Source: Porticoccaceae bacterium (GTDB lineage: Bacteria; Pseudomonadota; Gammaproteobacteria; Pseudomonadales; Porticoccaceae). From it: a stretch of DNA of 23,103 bases. Numbering within the stretch: position 1 is the first letter of the stretch; every line of letters begins with the position of its first letter. Below the pieces are notes generated by a model, which was not told the DNA's origin, did not search any database, and worked only from the letters and a program-made list of their open reading frames with translations. The DNA lies in NCBI GenBank assembly GCA_003491845.1, contig DNBN01000055.1, positions 1 through 23,103 on the forward strand, in the 5' to 3' direction. This document shows positions 7,187 to 16,275 of this stretch, one piece after another. Both the position numbers and the translations under genes were made by a program.

Positions 7187-9991
7187 TTAAATCTTTCCAC
7201 AACAGTGTTTAAATTTTTTACCAGAACCACAGGTACAAGGGTCATTACGCCCCACTTTGGGGCCATCGCGCATAACTGGTTGCTGAGTTGGGTCTTGGTC
7301 ACCACCAACCTTAGCTTCATCGTTTAAACCTGCTACCTGATTGTGCTGATATTCGCGATTTTGTTGTTCGCGACGCCGCCGCTCCTCTAGTTGAGCCATG
7401 TCATCCTCACTAGCGATTTCAATATGACTTAGATAGCGAATGGTATCTTGCTTGATGTTATCCAAGAGCTCTTCAAATAAAGCGAAAGATTCTCTTTTAT
7501 ACTCTTGTTTGGGGTTTTTCTGGGCATAGGCACGTAATCCAATTCCTTGCCGCAATTGGTCCATACTGGCAAGGTGCTCTTTCCAGAGATTGTCTAGCAC
7601 CTGAAGCATTATCTGCCGCTCAACCTCACGCATTTGATCACCAACATGAGCATAACGCTCAACATAGGCCTCTTGGAGTTGCTTGGTGATTTGTTCCCGC
7701 AGACGACTTTCTTCTAAACGGTCATCTTCATCAAGCCACTGCTGAATAGGTAAAGATAATGAGAACTCCGACGATAATGCCTTCTCAAGGCCCGGAACAT
7801 CCCACTGCTCTTCAATACTCATGGGAGGAATATGGGCACTGATACACTGTTCAGCAACATCCGCACGAACATTAGTAATAATATCTGAGATGTCATCATC
7901 TTCAAGAAGATCATTTCGCTGCTGATAAATGACCTGTCGTTGGTCATTAGCAACATCATCGTATTCAAGTAGGTGTTTGCGAATATCAAAATTGCGCCCC
8001 TCAACCTTGCGCTGGGCTTTGACAATAGCATTGTCTACCATTCGGTGCTCAATGGCCTCACCTCGCTCCATACCCATTTTCCGCATCATATTTCTTACCG
8101 TATCTGATGCAAACAAACGCATTAAAGGATCTTCTAGGGACAGATAAAAACGCGACACACCAGGGTCACCTTGACGTCCCGAGCGGCCCCTTAACTGGTT
8201 ATCAATGCGACGTGACTCATGTCTTTCTGTGGCCACAATATGCAACCCACCAGCCTGTATAACCTTGCTATGACGTTCAGTCCAGTCCAGCTTTAGAGAG
8301 GCGATTTTCTCCTCAGTCACACCTTTTTGTTCACTTAGTTGCTTTAACTCAGCGTCAAGATTGCCACCCAGAACAATGTCTGTACCACGGCCGGCCATAT
8401 TAGTGGCGATGGTCACCGCACCGGGACGTCCAGCATTGACAATAATATTTGCCTCTAATTCATGCTGTTTTGCATTGAGCACACTATGCTTGATCTTGGC
8501 CTTTTTTAACATTCCAGAAAGTAACTCTGATGTTTCAACTGAGGCTGTACCCACAAGTACTGGAGCATCTTTGGCAACAATTTCACGTATATCTGTAATT
8601 ACTGCCTCAAACTTTTCTTCCTGACTTAAAAAAAGAAGATCATTTAGATCGATTCGAGCCACATCGACATTGGTCGGAATCACCATTACCCGAAGACCAT
8701 AAATCTGCTCAAATTCATAGGCCTCGGTGTCTGCAGTGCCGGTCATACCAGACAATTTGTGATAGAGACGAAAGTAATTCTGAAAGGTTGTTGACGCTAG
8801 TGTTTGACTTTCTTGCTGGATCTTTAGCCCTTCTTTTGCCTCTATTGCTTGATGCAAGCCTTCTGATAATCGTCTACCGGGCATTGTTCTCCCGGTGTGC
8901 TCGTCAATAAGAACCGCTTGGCCGTCCTGTAAAATGTACTCTACATCACGAGAAAACAAGTGTTTAGCTCTCAATGCGGAGTTAACATGGTGAAGTAAAC
9001 TAAGATTACTCGCCTGATAGAGACTTTGCTGCGGCTCTAAAAGCTCTTGTTTTATAAGTATCTCTTCAATTTTTTGATGTCCATCTTCAGTTAAATCAAT
9101 ACTTCTCGTTTTTTCATCGATGACAAAATCACCTACCACTGGTGTCTCTGACGCTCCTGGGACCGGAGCCTCGTTATCATCGTTTTCCTCTACGGCCTTC
9201 AAGCTGGTAACTAATCCACTCATGGTCTTGTATAATGCAGAACTATCTTGCGCCGCCCCTGATATAACTAATGGGGTGCGCGCTTCATCTATAAGAATAG
9301 AATCAACTTCATCGACAATGGCAAAATTGAGACCTCGCTGAGATTTATCTGCCAGACGCAAGGCCATATTATCCCGAAGATAGTCAAACCCAAATTCATT
9401 ATTAGTACCGTAAGTAATGTCTGCAGCATAGGCCTGCTGTCGTGAACTCGGTTGAAGATCGCCTTGATCATCAACACCTAAGTAAAAGGAGTTTGCTGTA
9501 TCTGCACCCTGATAAGACTGAACAACACCTACAGACATACCCAAGGCTTGATAAAGAGGAGCCATCCACTGGGCGTCACGTCGAGCCAAATAATCATTGA
9601 CAGTAATCACATGAACACCATCGCCAGACAACGCATTGAGATAAGCGGCCAATGTAGCAACAAGAGTTTTACCTTCTCCCGTTCTCATCTCAGCTATTTT
9701 ACCTTGATGAAGCGTTAAACCACCTATCATCTGCACATCAAAATGCCGCATGCCTAAAACTCTCTGCGAGGTTTCTCTCACTACGGCAAAAGCTTTGGGC
9801 AGAATCTGATCTAAGGTCTGACCTTTATCCAGTTGTTGGCGAAGCACAGCAGTTTGATCTTGAAGTGCTGCATCATCCAAGATTTTAAGCTCTTCTTCAA
9901 AGCGATTAATTGTAGTAACGATTTTGCGCATTTGACGCAACTCTCGATCGTTACTAGTACCAAAGAGTTTTTTGAATAGTTTGGACAACAT
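7187..9991 (-). CDS. secA: Preprotein translocase ATPase SecA
   Basis: SecA drives preproteins through SecYEG using ATP. Walker A MRTGEGKT is at 102-109 (same numbers as E. coli), the DEAD-type [16 protein letters not shown] follows, and helicase-like motifs include [11 protein letters not shown] and the [11 protein letters not shown] arginine-finger region. The C-terminus has the zinc and SecB-binding motif [13 protein letters not shown] (919-931). I start at the ATG at 9991, giving [11 protein letters not shown] and 934 residues, which lines up with other SecA N-termini; an in-frame ATG at 10015 would add eight residues and has no ribosome site, whereas 9991 has ACGGA about nine bases upstream. 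An 81-base spacer separates it from the M23 peptidase gene, and argJ follows 24 bases downstream. The usual upstream arrest peptide gene secM is absent. Confidence 0.98.
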   Translation of the reverse strand: MLSKLFKKLFGTSNDRELRQMRKIVTTINRFEEELKILDDAALQDQTAVLRQQLDKGQTLDQILPKAFAVVRETSQRVLGMRHFDVQMIGGLTLHQGKIAEMRTGEGKTLVATLAAYLNALSGDGVHVITVNDYLARRDAQWMAPLYQALGMSVGVVQSYQGADTANSFYLGVDDQGDLQPSSRQQAYAADITYGTNNEFGFDYLRDNMALRLADKSQRGLNFAIVDEVDSILIDEARTPLVISGAAQDSSALYKTMSGLVTSLKAVEENDDNEAPVPGASETPVVGDFVIDEKTRSIDLTEDGHQKIEEILIKQELLEPQQSLYQASNLSLLHHVNSALRAKHLFSRDVEYILQDGQAVLIDEHTGRTMPGRRLSEGLHQAIEAKEGLKIQQESQTLASTTFQNYFRLYHKLSGMTGTADTEAYEFEQIYGLRVMVIPTNVDVARIDLNDLLFLSQEEKFEAVITDIREIVAKDAPVLVGTASVETSELLSGMLKKAKIKHSVLNAKQHELEANIIVNAGRPGAVTIATNMAGRGTDIVLGGNLDAELKQLSEQKGVTEEKIASLKLDWTERHSKVIQAGGLHIVATERHESRRIDNQLRGRSGRQGDPGVSRFYLSLEDPLMRLFASDTVRNMMRKMGMERGEAIEHRMVDNAIVKAQRKVEGRNFDIRKHLLEYDDVANDQRQVIYQQRNDLLEDDDISDIITNVRADVAEQCISAHIPPMSIEEQWDVPGLEKALSSEFSLSLPIQQWLDEDDRLEESRLREQITKQLQEAYVERYAHVGDQMREVERQIMLQVLDNLWKEHLASMDQLRQGIGLRAYAQKNPKQEYKRESFALFEELLDNIKQDTIRYLSHIEIASEDDMAQLEERRRREQQNREYQHNQVAGLNDEAKVGGDQDPTQQPVMRDGPKVGRNDPCTCGSGKKFKHCCGKI

Positions 9992-10072
9992 ACTATGTAT
10001 TCCGTTAATAAACATTAGAGGGGTGGGCCACTAGCTAGCTACCCAGCACGAAAAAATCATTACGCTAAAGGT

Positions 10073-11014
10073 CTAACGAAGGGTGCGGCGAATGTAGGTT
10101 GCCGGGTCGACGGTACGACCGTTTTTATAGACTTCAAAATGAACATGAGGACCTGTGGATCGACCAGAGCTACCCATTTGGGCAATGACTTGGCCCTTTT
10201 TGACAATAGCTCCAAGGTCGGCAAGGTTTTTGTCATTATGTGCATAGCGAGTGACAAAACCATCACTATGGTTTACTTCAACCATCAACCCATAACCACT
10301 TTTTTGACCAGACCAAGTCACCACACCAGAGGCTACGGCAATAATTTCATCGCCTTTACGGCCCGCAAAATCAATACCCGCATGCCACTGATTTTTTCCA
10401 TGAAAGGGGTCAACACGCATTCCATAAGACGAAGACAACCAACCTTTTTTTACCGGTCTGCCTGCCACAAACTGCTGATCTCTCAAATTCTTATCTGAAA
10501 GCATGGTTTTTAGTATTTGTAATTGCGCCTCTCGACTGCCAATTGAATCCTCTAATTTGGCAAACATCACTGACACTTTATCTTGTACATCTGCCTGTTC
10601 AGCAATTTCTACCAGAGAACCTTGAAGAGGCCCACCTACGCCAGGGGTTGAAGAGAAATCAAATTCACCATCTTCTAAACTGGCTATCTGAGTTAATTGC
10701 TCACCTAAGGCATCAAGACGAACAAGTCGTGAGCGCAATTTAGCCAGTTTCACGGTCATAGCAGACAAAGAATTATCTAATTGTTCTCGCCCCACTGCCA
10801 CATCTTGCTGCTGCAAGACAATTTGATGCTGCATTTCAACGATACTGTTGTCAAATAACAATTGCCAGCGCCCATCGGCAATTTTCACACCCATAATTGC
10901 GCCTGTGGCTAAGGGCACACCCAATAACAAGACGGACAGAAGACATTTGGTCCAGCGATTAAGACCTATGGTCCTGACTTTGTCAGAATTATTATTGATG
11001 AGTATGATTTTCAT
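10073..11014 (-). CDS. Membrane-anchored M23 (LytM) family metallopeptidase
   Basis: The 313-residue protein has a basic N-terminus, one membrane segment at about 24-42, a helical probably coiled-coil region (about 55-180), and a C-terminal M23 domain (about 195-308). The zinc ligands and catalytic histidines appear intact: His211 and Asp215 (HAGID), His259 (YAHN) and His290/His292 (GPHVHFE). It is therefore predicted to be an active peptidoglycan DD-endopeptidase facing the periplasm, unlike the degenerate EnvC/NlpD-type activators. It lies 20 bases after lpxC and 81 before secA, the place where enterics have secM; a similar peptidase near secA is known in Pseudomonas. No arrest-like motif is seen at its C-terminus. 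Its exact cellular role is not known to me. Confidence 0.9.
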   Translation of the reverse strand: MKIILINNNSDKVRTIGLNRWTKCLLSVLLLGVPLATGAIMGVKIADGRWQLLFDNSIVEMQHQIVLQQQDVAVGREQLDNSLSAMTVKLAKLRSRLVRLDALGEQLTQIASLEDGEFDFSSTPGVGGPLQGSLVEIAEQADVQDKVSVMFAKLEDSIGSREAQLQILKTMLSDKNLRDQQFVAGRPVKKGWLSSSYGMRVDPFHGKNQWHAGIDFAGRKGDEIIAVASGVVTWSGQKSGYGLMVEVNHSDGFVTRYAHNDKNLADLGAIVKKGQVIAQMGSSGRSTGPHVHFEVYKNGRTVDPATYIRRTLR

Positions 11015-11034
11015 TCTAAATCTTCATCTGCCTA

Positions 11035-11940
11035 TTAGCTTGCATATGCAAAAGAAATCGGCATATCTTCAGGGTTGTTTTCAAAAGTAACAATCTCCCA
11101 GGCATCTTTATCTGCCATAAGTGCACGTAAGGATTCGTTATTCAAACCGTGTCCGGATTTGTGCGCATCATATTCTCCAATTAAGCTGTTTCCCACCACA
11201 TAGAGATCGCCGATCGCATCCAAAATTTTGTGTTTTACAAATTCATCGCTGTAACGTAAACCTTGTTCATTGACAATATCATCATCGTCTATACCCACTG
11301 CATTGTCTAAACTTGCACCTCGGGCAAGGCCTATGGACTGAAGGTACTCTATATCTTTTACAAATCCAAAGGTTCTTGCTCTACTTACCTCTTTAACAAA
11401 GCTAGTACTAGAGAAATCGATGGTGGCATTTCGTGTCTGCCGACGAAGAACAGGATGATCAAAGTCGATAGAAAAATTAACCTTAAAACCATCAAATGGC
11501 CTGAATGTTGCCACCTTATCGTCTTGGGTGACAGTAATCGGCTTTTTAATCCGAATGAACTTTTTCGCAGCATCTTGTTCCAAAATACCTGCAGACTGAA
11601 GTAAAAATACAAAGGGCCCTGCACTGCCATCCATTATCGGAATTTCTTCAGCAGAGACATCGACAATAAGATTGTCCACACCAAGCCCAGCAAGTGCTGA
11701 CATTAAGTGCTCGATAGTAGAAATACGGGTATCACCACTCACCAGAGTAGTGTGCAGGTTAGTATCACCAACATTCTCAGGAGTGGCCATAATAGAGACC
11801 ATAGGCGCTAAATCAGTGCGCCGAAAGACAATACCACTGTCAGGTTCAGCGGCATGCAGCGTCAAATAGACTTTTTCACCCGTGTGAAGCCCTACACCGG
11901 TAGCGCGAATGCTATTTTTTATGGTTCGCTGTTTTATCAT
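11035..11940 (-). CDS. lpxC: UDP-3-O-acyl-N-acetylglucosamine deacetylase LpxC
   Basis: LpxC is the zinc deacetylase for the committed step of lipid A synthesis. From the ATG at 11940 it has 301 residues beginning [19 protein letters not shown], the usual start. Zinc ligands His78, His237 and Asp241 are present (TIEHLMSAL and [10 protein letters not shown]), with Glu77 and His264 (KSGHG) as catalytic residues. A TTG twelve bases earlier (11952) is also in frame but is not needed: it overlaps the GGGAA that serves as ribosome site for 11940. The C-terminus ends [11 protein letters not shown] and lacks the AVLA-type tail that FtsH recognises in E. coli. It lies 101 bases after ftsZ; that spacer holds a nested inverted repeat. 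Confidence 0.97.
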   Translation of the reverse strand: MIKQRTIKNSIRATGVGLHTGEKVYLTLHAAEPDSGIVFRRTDLAPMVSIMATPENVGDTNLHTTLVSGDTRISTIEHLMSALAGLGVDNLIVDVSAEEIPIMDGSAGPFVFLLQSAGILEQDAAKKFIRIKKPITVTQDDKVATFRPFDGFKVNFSIDFDHPVLRRQTRNATIDFSSTSFVKEVSRARTFGFVKDIEYLQSIGLARGASLDNAVGIDDDDIVNEQGLRYSDEFVKHKILDAIGDLYVVGNSLIGEYDAHKSGHGLNNESLRALMADKDAWEIVTFENNPEDMPISFAYAS

Positions 11941-11981
11941 GTCAGTTCCCAAGCCTTAGTAGAGGATGGTACCAGACATGC

Positions 11982-12026
11982 CTCTTATCGCCAAGATTTT
12001 TGAAATCTGAGGCGAGGCGATAAGAG
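11982..12026 (-). promoter_or_regulatory. Nested inverted repeat in the ftsZ-lpxC spacer
   Basis: CTCTTATCGCC (11982-11992) is perfectly complementary to GGCGATAAGAG (12016-12026). Inside lies a second perfect pair, AGATTT (11994-11999) and AAATCT (12003-12008), with a three-base loop. A tandem GGCGA (12011-12015 and 12016-12020) gives the TCGCC of the left arm (11988-11992) two possible partners, so a long outer stem and a compact inner stem are mutually exclusive. No T run follows on either strand, so this is not a standard intrinsic terminator. It lies 15 bases past the ftsZ stop and 41 bases before the lpxC start. Confidence 0.6.
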
Positions 12027-12041
12027 ACTTATACTAAGCGG

Positions 12042-13214
12042 TTAATCAGCCTGTTTTCTCAAAAAGGCCGGCACATCCAAATAATCAAGCTCTGTATCTG
12101 CCTGTACATCGGTTTTTCTAACAGCAGTGCCATCGGTTGAGGCTGGTCCGCGCCTAAAGCTTGTAGGCTGCTCAAGACGTCCCCAGTCAATATCACCACT
12201 GGTTTTTCTCGGAGGTTGATTCTCTACTATTACTCCTCGAGGACCAGTTTTTGCACTTGGACTACGCAGTCCTGTTGCAACTACGGTGACGCGCAATTGA
12301 TCATTTAGCTCTGGATCAAACACACTACCGACGATAATGGTGGCATCTTCATCGGCAAATTCACGCACCGTATTGCCGACATCTTCAAACTCTCCTAGAG
12401 TAAGATCGTATCCACTGGTGATGTTCACCAAAATACCCTTGGCACCCTGTAGATTAACGTCTTCCAAAAGAGGGCATCGAATAGCGCTTTCAGCTGCAAC
12501 AGAAGCACGATCTGGACCAGTGGCATCGCCGGTTCCCATCATAGCCATTCCCATTTCTGACATGACGGTTCTTACGTCAGCAAAATCGACATTTATTAAT
12601 CCATCTAAAAGAATCAGATCAGTAATGCCTTGGACCGCGCCAAACAAAACATCATTAGCATGTTTGAATGCATTGATAACTGTCATATCTTTGCCCAATA
12701 CCTGTAATAGCTTTTCGTTGGGAACTATAATCAGCGAATCAACACGCTCTTTCAGTTGAGCAATACCTTCATCAGCGATACCCATGCGCTTGCGCCCCTC
12801 AAAGGAAAACGGTCGCGTTACAACACCAACGGTTAATATACCCATCTGTTTAGCAATTTCAGCAATAACAGGTGCACCTCCTGTACCTGTCCCGCCACCC
12901 ATACCTGCGGTTATAAAGACCATATCAGCACCTTCTAACACCTGGGCGATACGCTCTTTATCCTCCATCGCTGCTTGGCGACCAATCTCAGGGTTAGCAC
13001 CTGCACCAAGCCCTTTCGTCAAGGCTCCGCCTAACTGAAGCACTGTTGCGTTGTCTAAATTATGCATAGACTGTGCATCTGTATTGGCGCAAATAAAATG
13101 TACGCCATCTATATTACTTTCGATCATATGGCGAACGGCGTTACATCCACCGCCGCCAACACCAACCACTTTTATTTCTGCATTCTTGGGAATGCTATCG
13201 ACTAACTCAAACAT
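12042..13214 (-). CDS. ftsZ: Cell division tubulin homologue FtsZ
   Basis: The 390-residue protein is FtsZ, the GTPase that assembles the Z ring at midcell. The nucleotide-binding GGGGC stretch (20-24), the tubulin signature GGGTGTG (106-112) and the T7 loop with catalytic Asp210 and Asp213 (NVDFADV) are all present. A variable linker (about 320-375) leads to the conserved tail DYLDVPAFLRKQAD, almost identical to that of E. coli, which binds FtsA and ZipA. CTCCTT at 13221-13226 (AAGGAG on the coding strand) lies six bases before the ATG. ftsA is 60 bases upstream and lpxC 101 downstream, the standard end of the dcw cluster. Confidence 0.99.
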   Translation of the reverse strand: MFELVDSIPKNAEIKVVGVGGGGCNAVRHMIESNIDGVHFICANTDAQSMHNLDNATVLQLGGALTKGLGAGANPEIGRQAAMEDKERIAQVLEGADMVFITAGMGGGTGTGGAPVIAEIAKQMGILTVGVVTRPFSFEGRKRMGIADEGIAQLKERVDSLIIVPNEKLLQVLGKDMTVINAFKHANDVLFGAVQGITDLILLDGLINVDFADVRTVMSEMGMAMMGTGDATGPDRASVAAESAIRCPLLEDVNLQGAKGILVNITSGYDLTLGEFEDVGNTVREFADEDATIIVGSVFDPELNDQLRVTVVATGLRSPSAKTGPRGVIVENQPPRKTSGDIDWGRLEQPTSFRRGPASTDGTAVRKTDVQADTELDYLDVPAFLRKQAD

Positions 13215-13251
13215 ATTGTTCTCCTTATTTGCGCCTCACAATTAAACTAAC

Positions 13252-13264
13252 TTACTGCCAGTAA
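13252..13264. repeat. Short perfect palindrome upstream of ftsZ
   Basis: TTACTG-C-CAGTAA is a 6+1+6 palindrome in the 60-base ftsA-ftsZ spacer, about 38 bases before the ftsZ start. On the coding strand a -10-like TTTAAT follows it, but no matching -35 is seen. It could be an operator-like site or chance. Confidence 0.3.
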
Positions 13265-13274
13265 CAGACAGCTC

Positions 13275-14510
13275 TTAAACTCCACCTTCAAACCAATTTT
13301 TGAGTCTTGTAAACACACCACCAGACTGCTTTTGTATCAAATCGCCACGACCATATTTACTTTGCTGTTCCATTCCAAAGTGAAGCAGTCCAACACCCGT
13401 GGAATAGATAGGATTGCTCACGATATCCGACAGACCTTTAACATTACTTGGGGCCCCTATGCGAACTGGCATATGAAAGATCTCTTCTGCTAATTCTGTG
13501 ACACCTTCCATTTTTGACGTTCCACCAGTTAAAACGATTCCTGCAGCGATTAGTTCCTCAAAGCCACTACGACGCAATTCTGCCTGCACAAGGGTAAATA
13601 GCTCGTCATACCGGGGCTCAACTACCTCAGCCAATAATTGCCGCGACATATCTCTGGCATCTCGATCACCAACACTAGGAACCTTGACTGTTTCTTCTGG
13701 TCGTGCAAGCTTTGCCAACGCGCAAGCATATTTAATTTTTAGCTCTTCCGCGTGAGGCGTTGGCGTGCGTAATGCCATGGCGATATCATTAGTGACCTGG
13801 TCACCAGCAATAGGAATTACGCCGGTATGACGAATAGCACCCTCGGTAAAAATAGCTATATCTGACGTCCCACCACCAATATCAACGAGTGCCACACCAA
13901 GTTGTTTCTCATCTTCTGTCAAAATCGCATGACTTGAGGCTAATTGCTCAAGCACCACATCATCAACCTCTAAGCCACAGCGTCTTATGCATTTTTTTAT
14001 ATTCTGAGCGGCGTTAGCAGCACAGGTCACAAGATGAACCTTGGCCTCTAAACGAACCCCTGACATACCAATTGGTTCTCTTACACCTTCTTGATCATCA
14101 ATAATAAATTCTTGGGGCAATACGTGAAGAATCTCTTGATCAGCTGGAATAGCCACTGCCCTTGCTGCATCGATTACTCGATCTACATCTAAAGACTGCA
14201 CTTCACGATCTCTTATCGCCACAATGCCATGGGAATTCAGACTGCGAATATGACTGCCTGCAATACCAGCATAAACTGAATGAATCGAACAGCCGGCCAT
14301 AAGTTCTGCTTCTTCCACAGCACGCTGAATCGAGTTGACGGTCGCTTCGATATTAACCACCACACCTTTTTTCAAGCCAGATGATGCATGCATTCCAGTA
14401 CCGACAATTTCTAGGTCTCCACTGCTGTTGATAGAACCCACAATGGCCACCACTTTAGATGTGCCTATATCTAGGGCAACAACCATGTTTTCTTCGTTTG
14501 AATTAGTCAT
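13275..14510 (-). CDS. ftsA: Cell division actin homologue FtsA
   Basis: FtsA is the actin-like protein that tethers FtsZ to the membrane and recruits later division proteins. The phosphate-1 motif VALDIGTSK is near residues 11-19, the phosphate-2 region is LVDIGGGTSD, the adenosine motif is TGGTSKMEG, and the protein ends in an amphipathic membrane-targeting helix, VFTRLKNWFEGGV. I start at the ATG at 14510, giving 411 residues and MTNSNEENMVVALDIG, because AAGGA lies about seven bases upstream; the in-frame ATGs at 14528 and 14534 would place that ribosome site inside the gene. E. coli FtsA has 420 residues. It lies 24 bases after ftsQ and 60 before ftsZ. Confidence 0.97.
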   Translation of the reverse strand: MTNSNEENMVVALDIGTSKVVAIVGSINSSGDLEIVGTGMHASSGLKKGVVVNIEATVNSIQRAVEEAELMAGCSIHSVYAGIAGSHIRSLNSHGIVAIRDREVQSLDVDRVIDAARAVAIPADQEILHVLPQEFIIDDQEGVREPIGMSGVRLEAKVHLVTCAANAAQNIKKCIRRCGLEVDDVVLEQLASSHAILTEDEKQLGVALVDIGGGTSDIAIFTEGAIRHTGVIPIAGDQVTNDIAMALRTPTPHAEELKIKYACALAKLARPEETVKVPSVGDRDARDMSRQLLAEVVEPRYDELFTLVQAELRRSGFEELIAAGIVLTGGTSKMEGVTELAEEIFHMPVRIGAPSNVKGLSDIVSNPIYSTGVGLLHFGMEQQSKYGRGDLIQKQSGGVFTRLKNWFEGGV

Positions 14511-14534
14511 TTTCTCATCCTTTCCCATCAACAT

Positions 14535-15341
14535 TTACGTTTTTTCGGAATCTGTGGTTATTGGGTTGATCTTGCTGGTAGCAGTAATCTTTTGATCTTT
14601 CCAGGACACGGCTAGGCCATTGGGATAACGTAAATCAACAGCACTTATAGTGTCACTTTGAGTCTCTAAGCCTGACCGCCACACAATCGCTAGCCGCTGC
14701 ATCTTTTCAACAATGTTGCCGCGACCCAACACTATTCTCAGTCCACTTTTGGTATCAAACCGCCATGCACCCACCGCATCTCGCTGTAACTCAGCCAACT
14801 TTAAATCCACTGGAATCAACAGTTCAGAGATCAATTGATACTGCTCTACCATGTCCTGAGAACTTCCATAATCAGCTTCTAATACCGGCAAAGAATGTAG
14901 CCTACTATTTTCAGGAAGAGTCAGTTGATCGCCTAATTTGTTGAGAAATCCGTCGCGACCCCACCGCGCAATTGGCACTTCCTCAAGCACCTCAACTTGC
15001 AATGTTGAAGGCCACTCTCGCCTAACACTGACCTCATGAATCCAAGGATGTTGCTGTAACTCTTGTCTCAGCTCATGCAGATTCATACTGAGAAACCCTC
15101 CATCTATTTCCTGTAGTACCAAGTCTGCCAACTCAGACTCTTGAAGATGAATAAACTCACCTCCAATGGTGACTCTTGTAAGTGGCGTATCAATTTGCTT
15201 ATAAATAAAATCGGCGCCATACAGTGTGGCAATAAATATCATCACCATAAGCAGGCGCAAAAACTTTTCTGTAAGATCACCGATGATTCCAGTTTCTTTC
15301 TGCGAATGGCGGTTTGCACCTCTTATCATCTTTTTATTCAT
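14535..15341 (-). CDS. ftsQ: Cell division protein FtsQ
   Basis: The 268-residue protein has the layout of FtsQ: a short basic cytoplasmic N-terminus, one membrane segment (about 27-47), a POTRA domain (about 53-122, with HPWIHEVSVRREWPSTLQVEV), and the FtsQ beta domain. In the divisome it binds FtsL and FtsB and links early and late proteins. The ATG at 15341 lies inside the end of ddlB, with an eight-base overlap, and only a weak AAGG signal precedes it, so translation is likely coupled to ddlB. The preceding ddlB and following ftsA are the standard neighbours. Confidence 0.95.
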   Translation of the reverse strand: MNKKMIRGANRHSQKETGIIGDLTEKFLRLLMVMIFIATLYGADFIYKQIDTPLTRVTIGGEFIHLQESELADLVLQEIDGGFLSMNLHELRQELQQHPWIHEVSVRREWPSTLQVEVLEEVPIARWGRDGFLNKLGDQLTLPENSRLHSLPVLEADYGSSQDMVEQYQLISELLIPVDLKLAELQRDAVGAWRFDTKSGLRIVLGRGNIVEKMQRLAIVWRSGLETQSDTISAVDLRYPNGLAVSWKDQKITATSKINPITTDSEKT

Positions 15342-16275
15342 CGCAGGAAGCCTTTAATATTTCAAACACTAACTGATCAAAATCTAGACCTACTGCAGCC
15401 GCCGCCATAGGCACCAAACTATGGCTTGTCATTCCAGGAACCGTGTTCACCTCTAACAGTTGAAACTGATCTATCTCATCTGTCATTATGTCCACTCGAC
15501 CCCAGTCCTTGCAGCCCAGGCTCTTAAACGCAGCAAGTGAAATTTGTTGTATCTCTCTTTCGCGCTCGACCGAAAGTCCACTGGGACAAAAGTATGACGT
15601 TTCATCAGAGTAATATTTTGCGTCATAGTTATAAAACTCGTGATTAGCACTGATGCGTATAGACGGTAAAACACGGCCATTGACAATAGCGACCGTATAT
15701 TCATTACCCTCTAACAGAGGTTCAGCAATAACAGTAGTATCAAACTCCGCAGCTATTGCCCAAGCTTCCTGAAGTTGCAGTGGGGTGGTCACACGGCTCA
15801 TTCCAATACTGGAACCCTCTGATGCAGGCTTAACCATACTTTTTCCACCTAAAGCATGGAGGGTTTTAATCCAATCGGTTTCTTTGGTAAGCACAAAAAA
15901 GTGACTTGTAGGTAAACCCATCTCTTGCCAAAGCTCTTTGCTGCGCTTTTTATCCATAGCAAGTGCTGAAGATGTAACACCACTACCGGTATAGGGAATA
16001 TTTAAATCATCTAAAACACTCTGCACAGTCCCGTCTTCGCCTCCAGGACCATGCAATGCAATAAATATACGATCTAGGTTCAGCCCTTTTAGCTGTTGAC
16101 TAATGTCATCGCCAACATCAATAGGGTGTGCACTAATACCAAGATTCGTTAAGGCTTGGTAAACTGCAGTCCCAGTCATCAATGAAATCTCGCGCTCAGC
16201 GGATGTACCGCCATATAAAACGCCGACAGAACCATACTGCTTAGCTGTCTTGATTAACGTTGATTCAATAGTCAT
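15334..16275 (-). CDS. ddlB: D-alanine--D-alanine ligase B
   Basis: The 313-residue protein is an ATP-grasp D-Ala-D-Ala ligase supplying the dipeptide that MurF adds. Signatures seen are [14 protein letters not shown] (catalytic Glu27), HGPGGEDG, the SEGSSIGMS loop (150s), the omega loop [10 protein letters not shown] with the Lys220-Tyr221 pair, and [14 protein letters not shown] at the metal site. The Tyr fits D-Ala rather than D-lactate specificity, so no vancomycin-resistance type is suggested. Its ATG at 16275 overlaps the murC stop in an ATGA junction, and its end overlaps ftsQ. Length matches E. coli DdlB (306). Confidence 0.97.
   Translation of the reverse strand: MTIESTLIKTAKQYGSVGVLYGGTSAEREISLMTGTAVYQALTNLGISAHPIDVGDDISQQLKGLNLDRIFIALHGPGGEDGTVQSVLDDLNIPYTGSGVTSSALAMDKKRSKELWQEMGLPTSHFFVLTKETDWIKTLHALGGKSMVKPASEGSSIGMSRVTTPLQLQEAWAIAAEFDTTVIAEPLLEGNEYTVAIVNGRVLPSIRISANHEFYNYDAKYYSDETSYFCPSGLSVEREREIQQISLAAFKSLGCKDWGRVDIMTDEIDQFQLLEVNTVPGMTSHSLVPMAAAAVGLDFDQLVFEILKASCDE

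Noticed and set aside
10015..10016. Eight-residue N-terminal extension of SecA from the ATG at 10015
   Set aside because: It has no ribosome site, and the SecA family starts at the equivalent of the ATG at 9991.
10016..10072. A secM-like arrest peptide or strong attenuator before secA
   Set aside because: The spacer is too short for SecM, the M23 protein ends without an arrest-like motif, and only weak GGG/CCC pairings are seen.
11953..12041. Rho-independent terminator between ftsZ and lpxC
   Set aside because: The inverted repeat is strong but no T run follows on either strand.
12337..12759. A 140-codon open frame antisense to ftsZ
   Set aside because: It lies wholly within a highly conserved gene on the other strand, its composition mirrors ftsZ codons, and it resembles no protein family I know.
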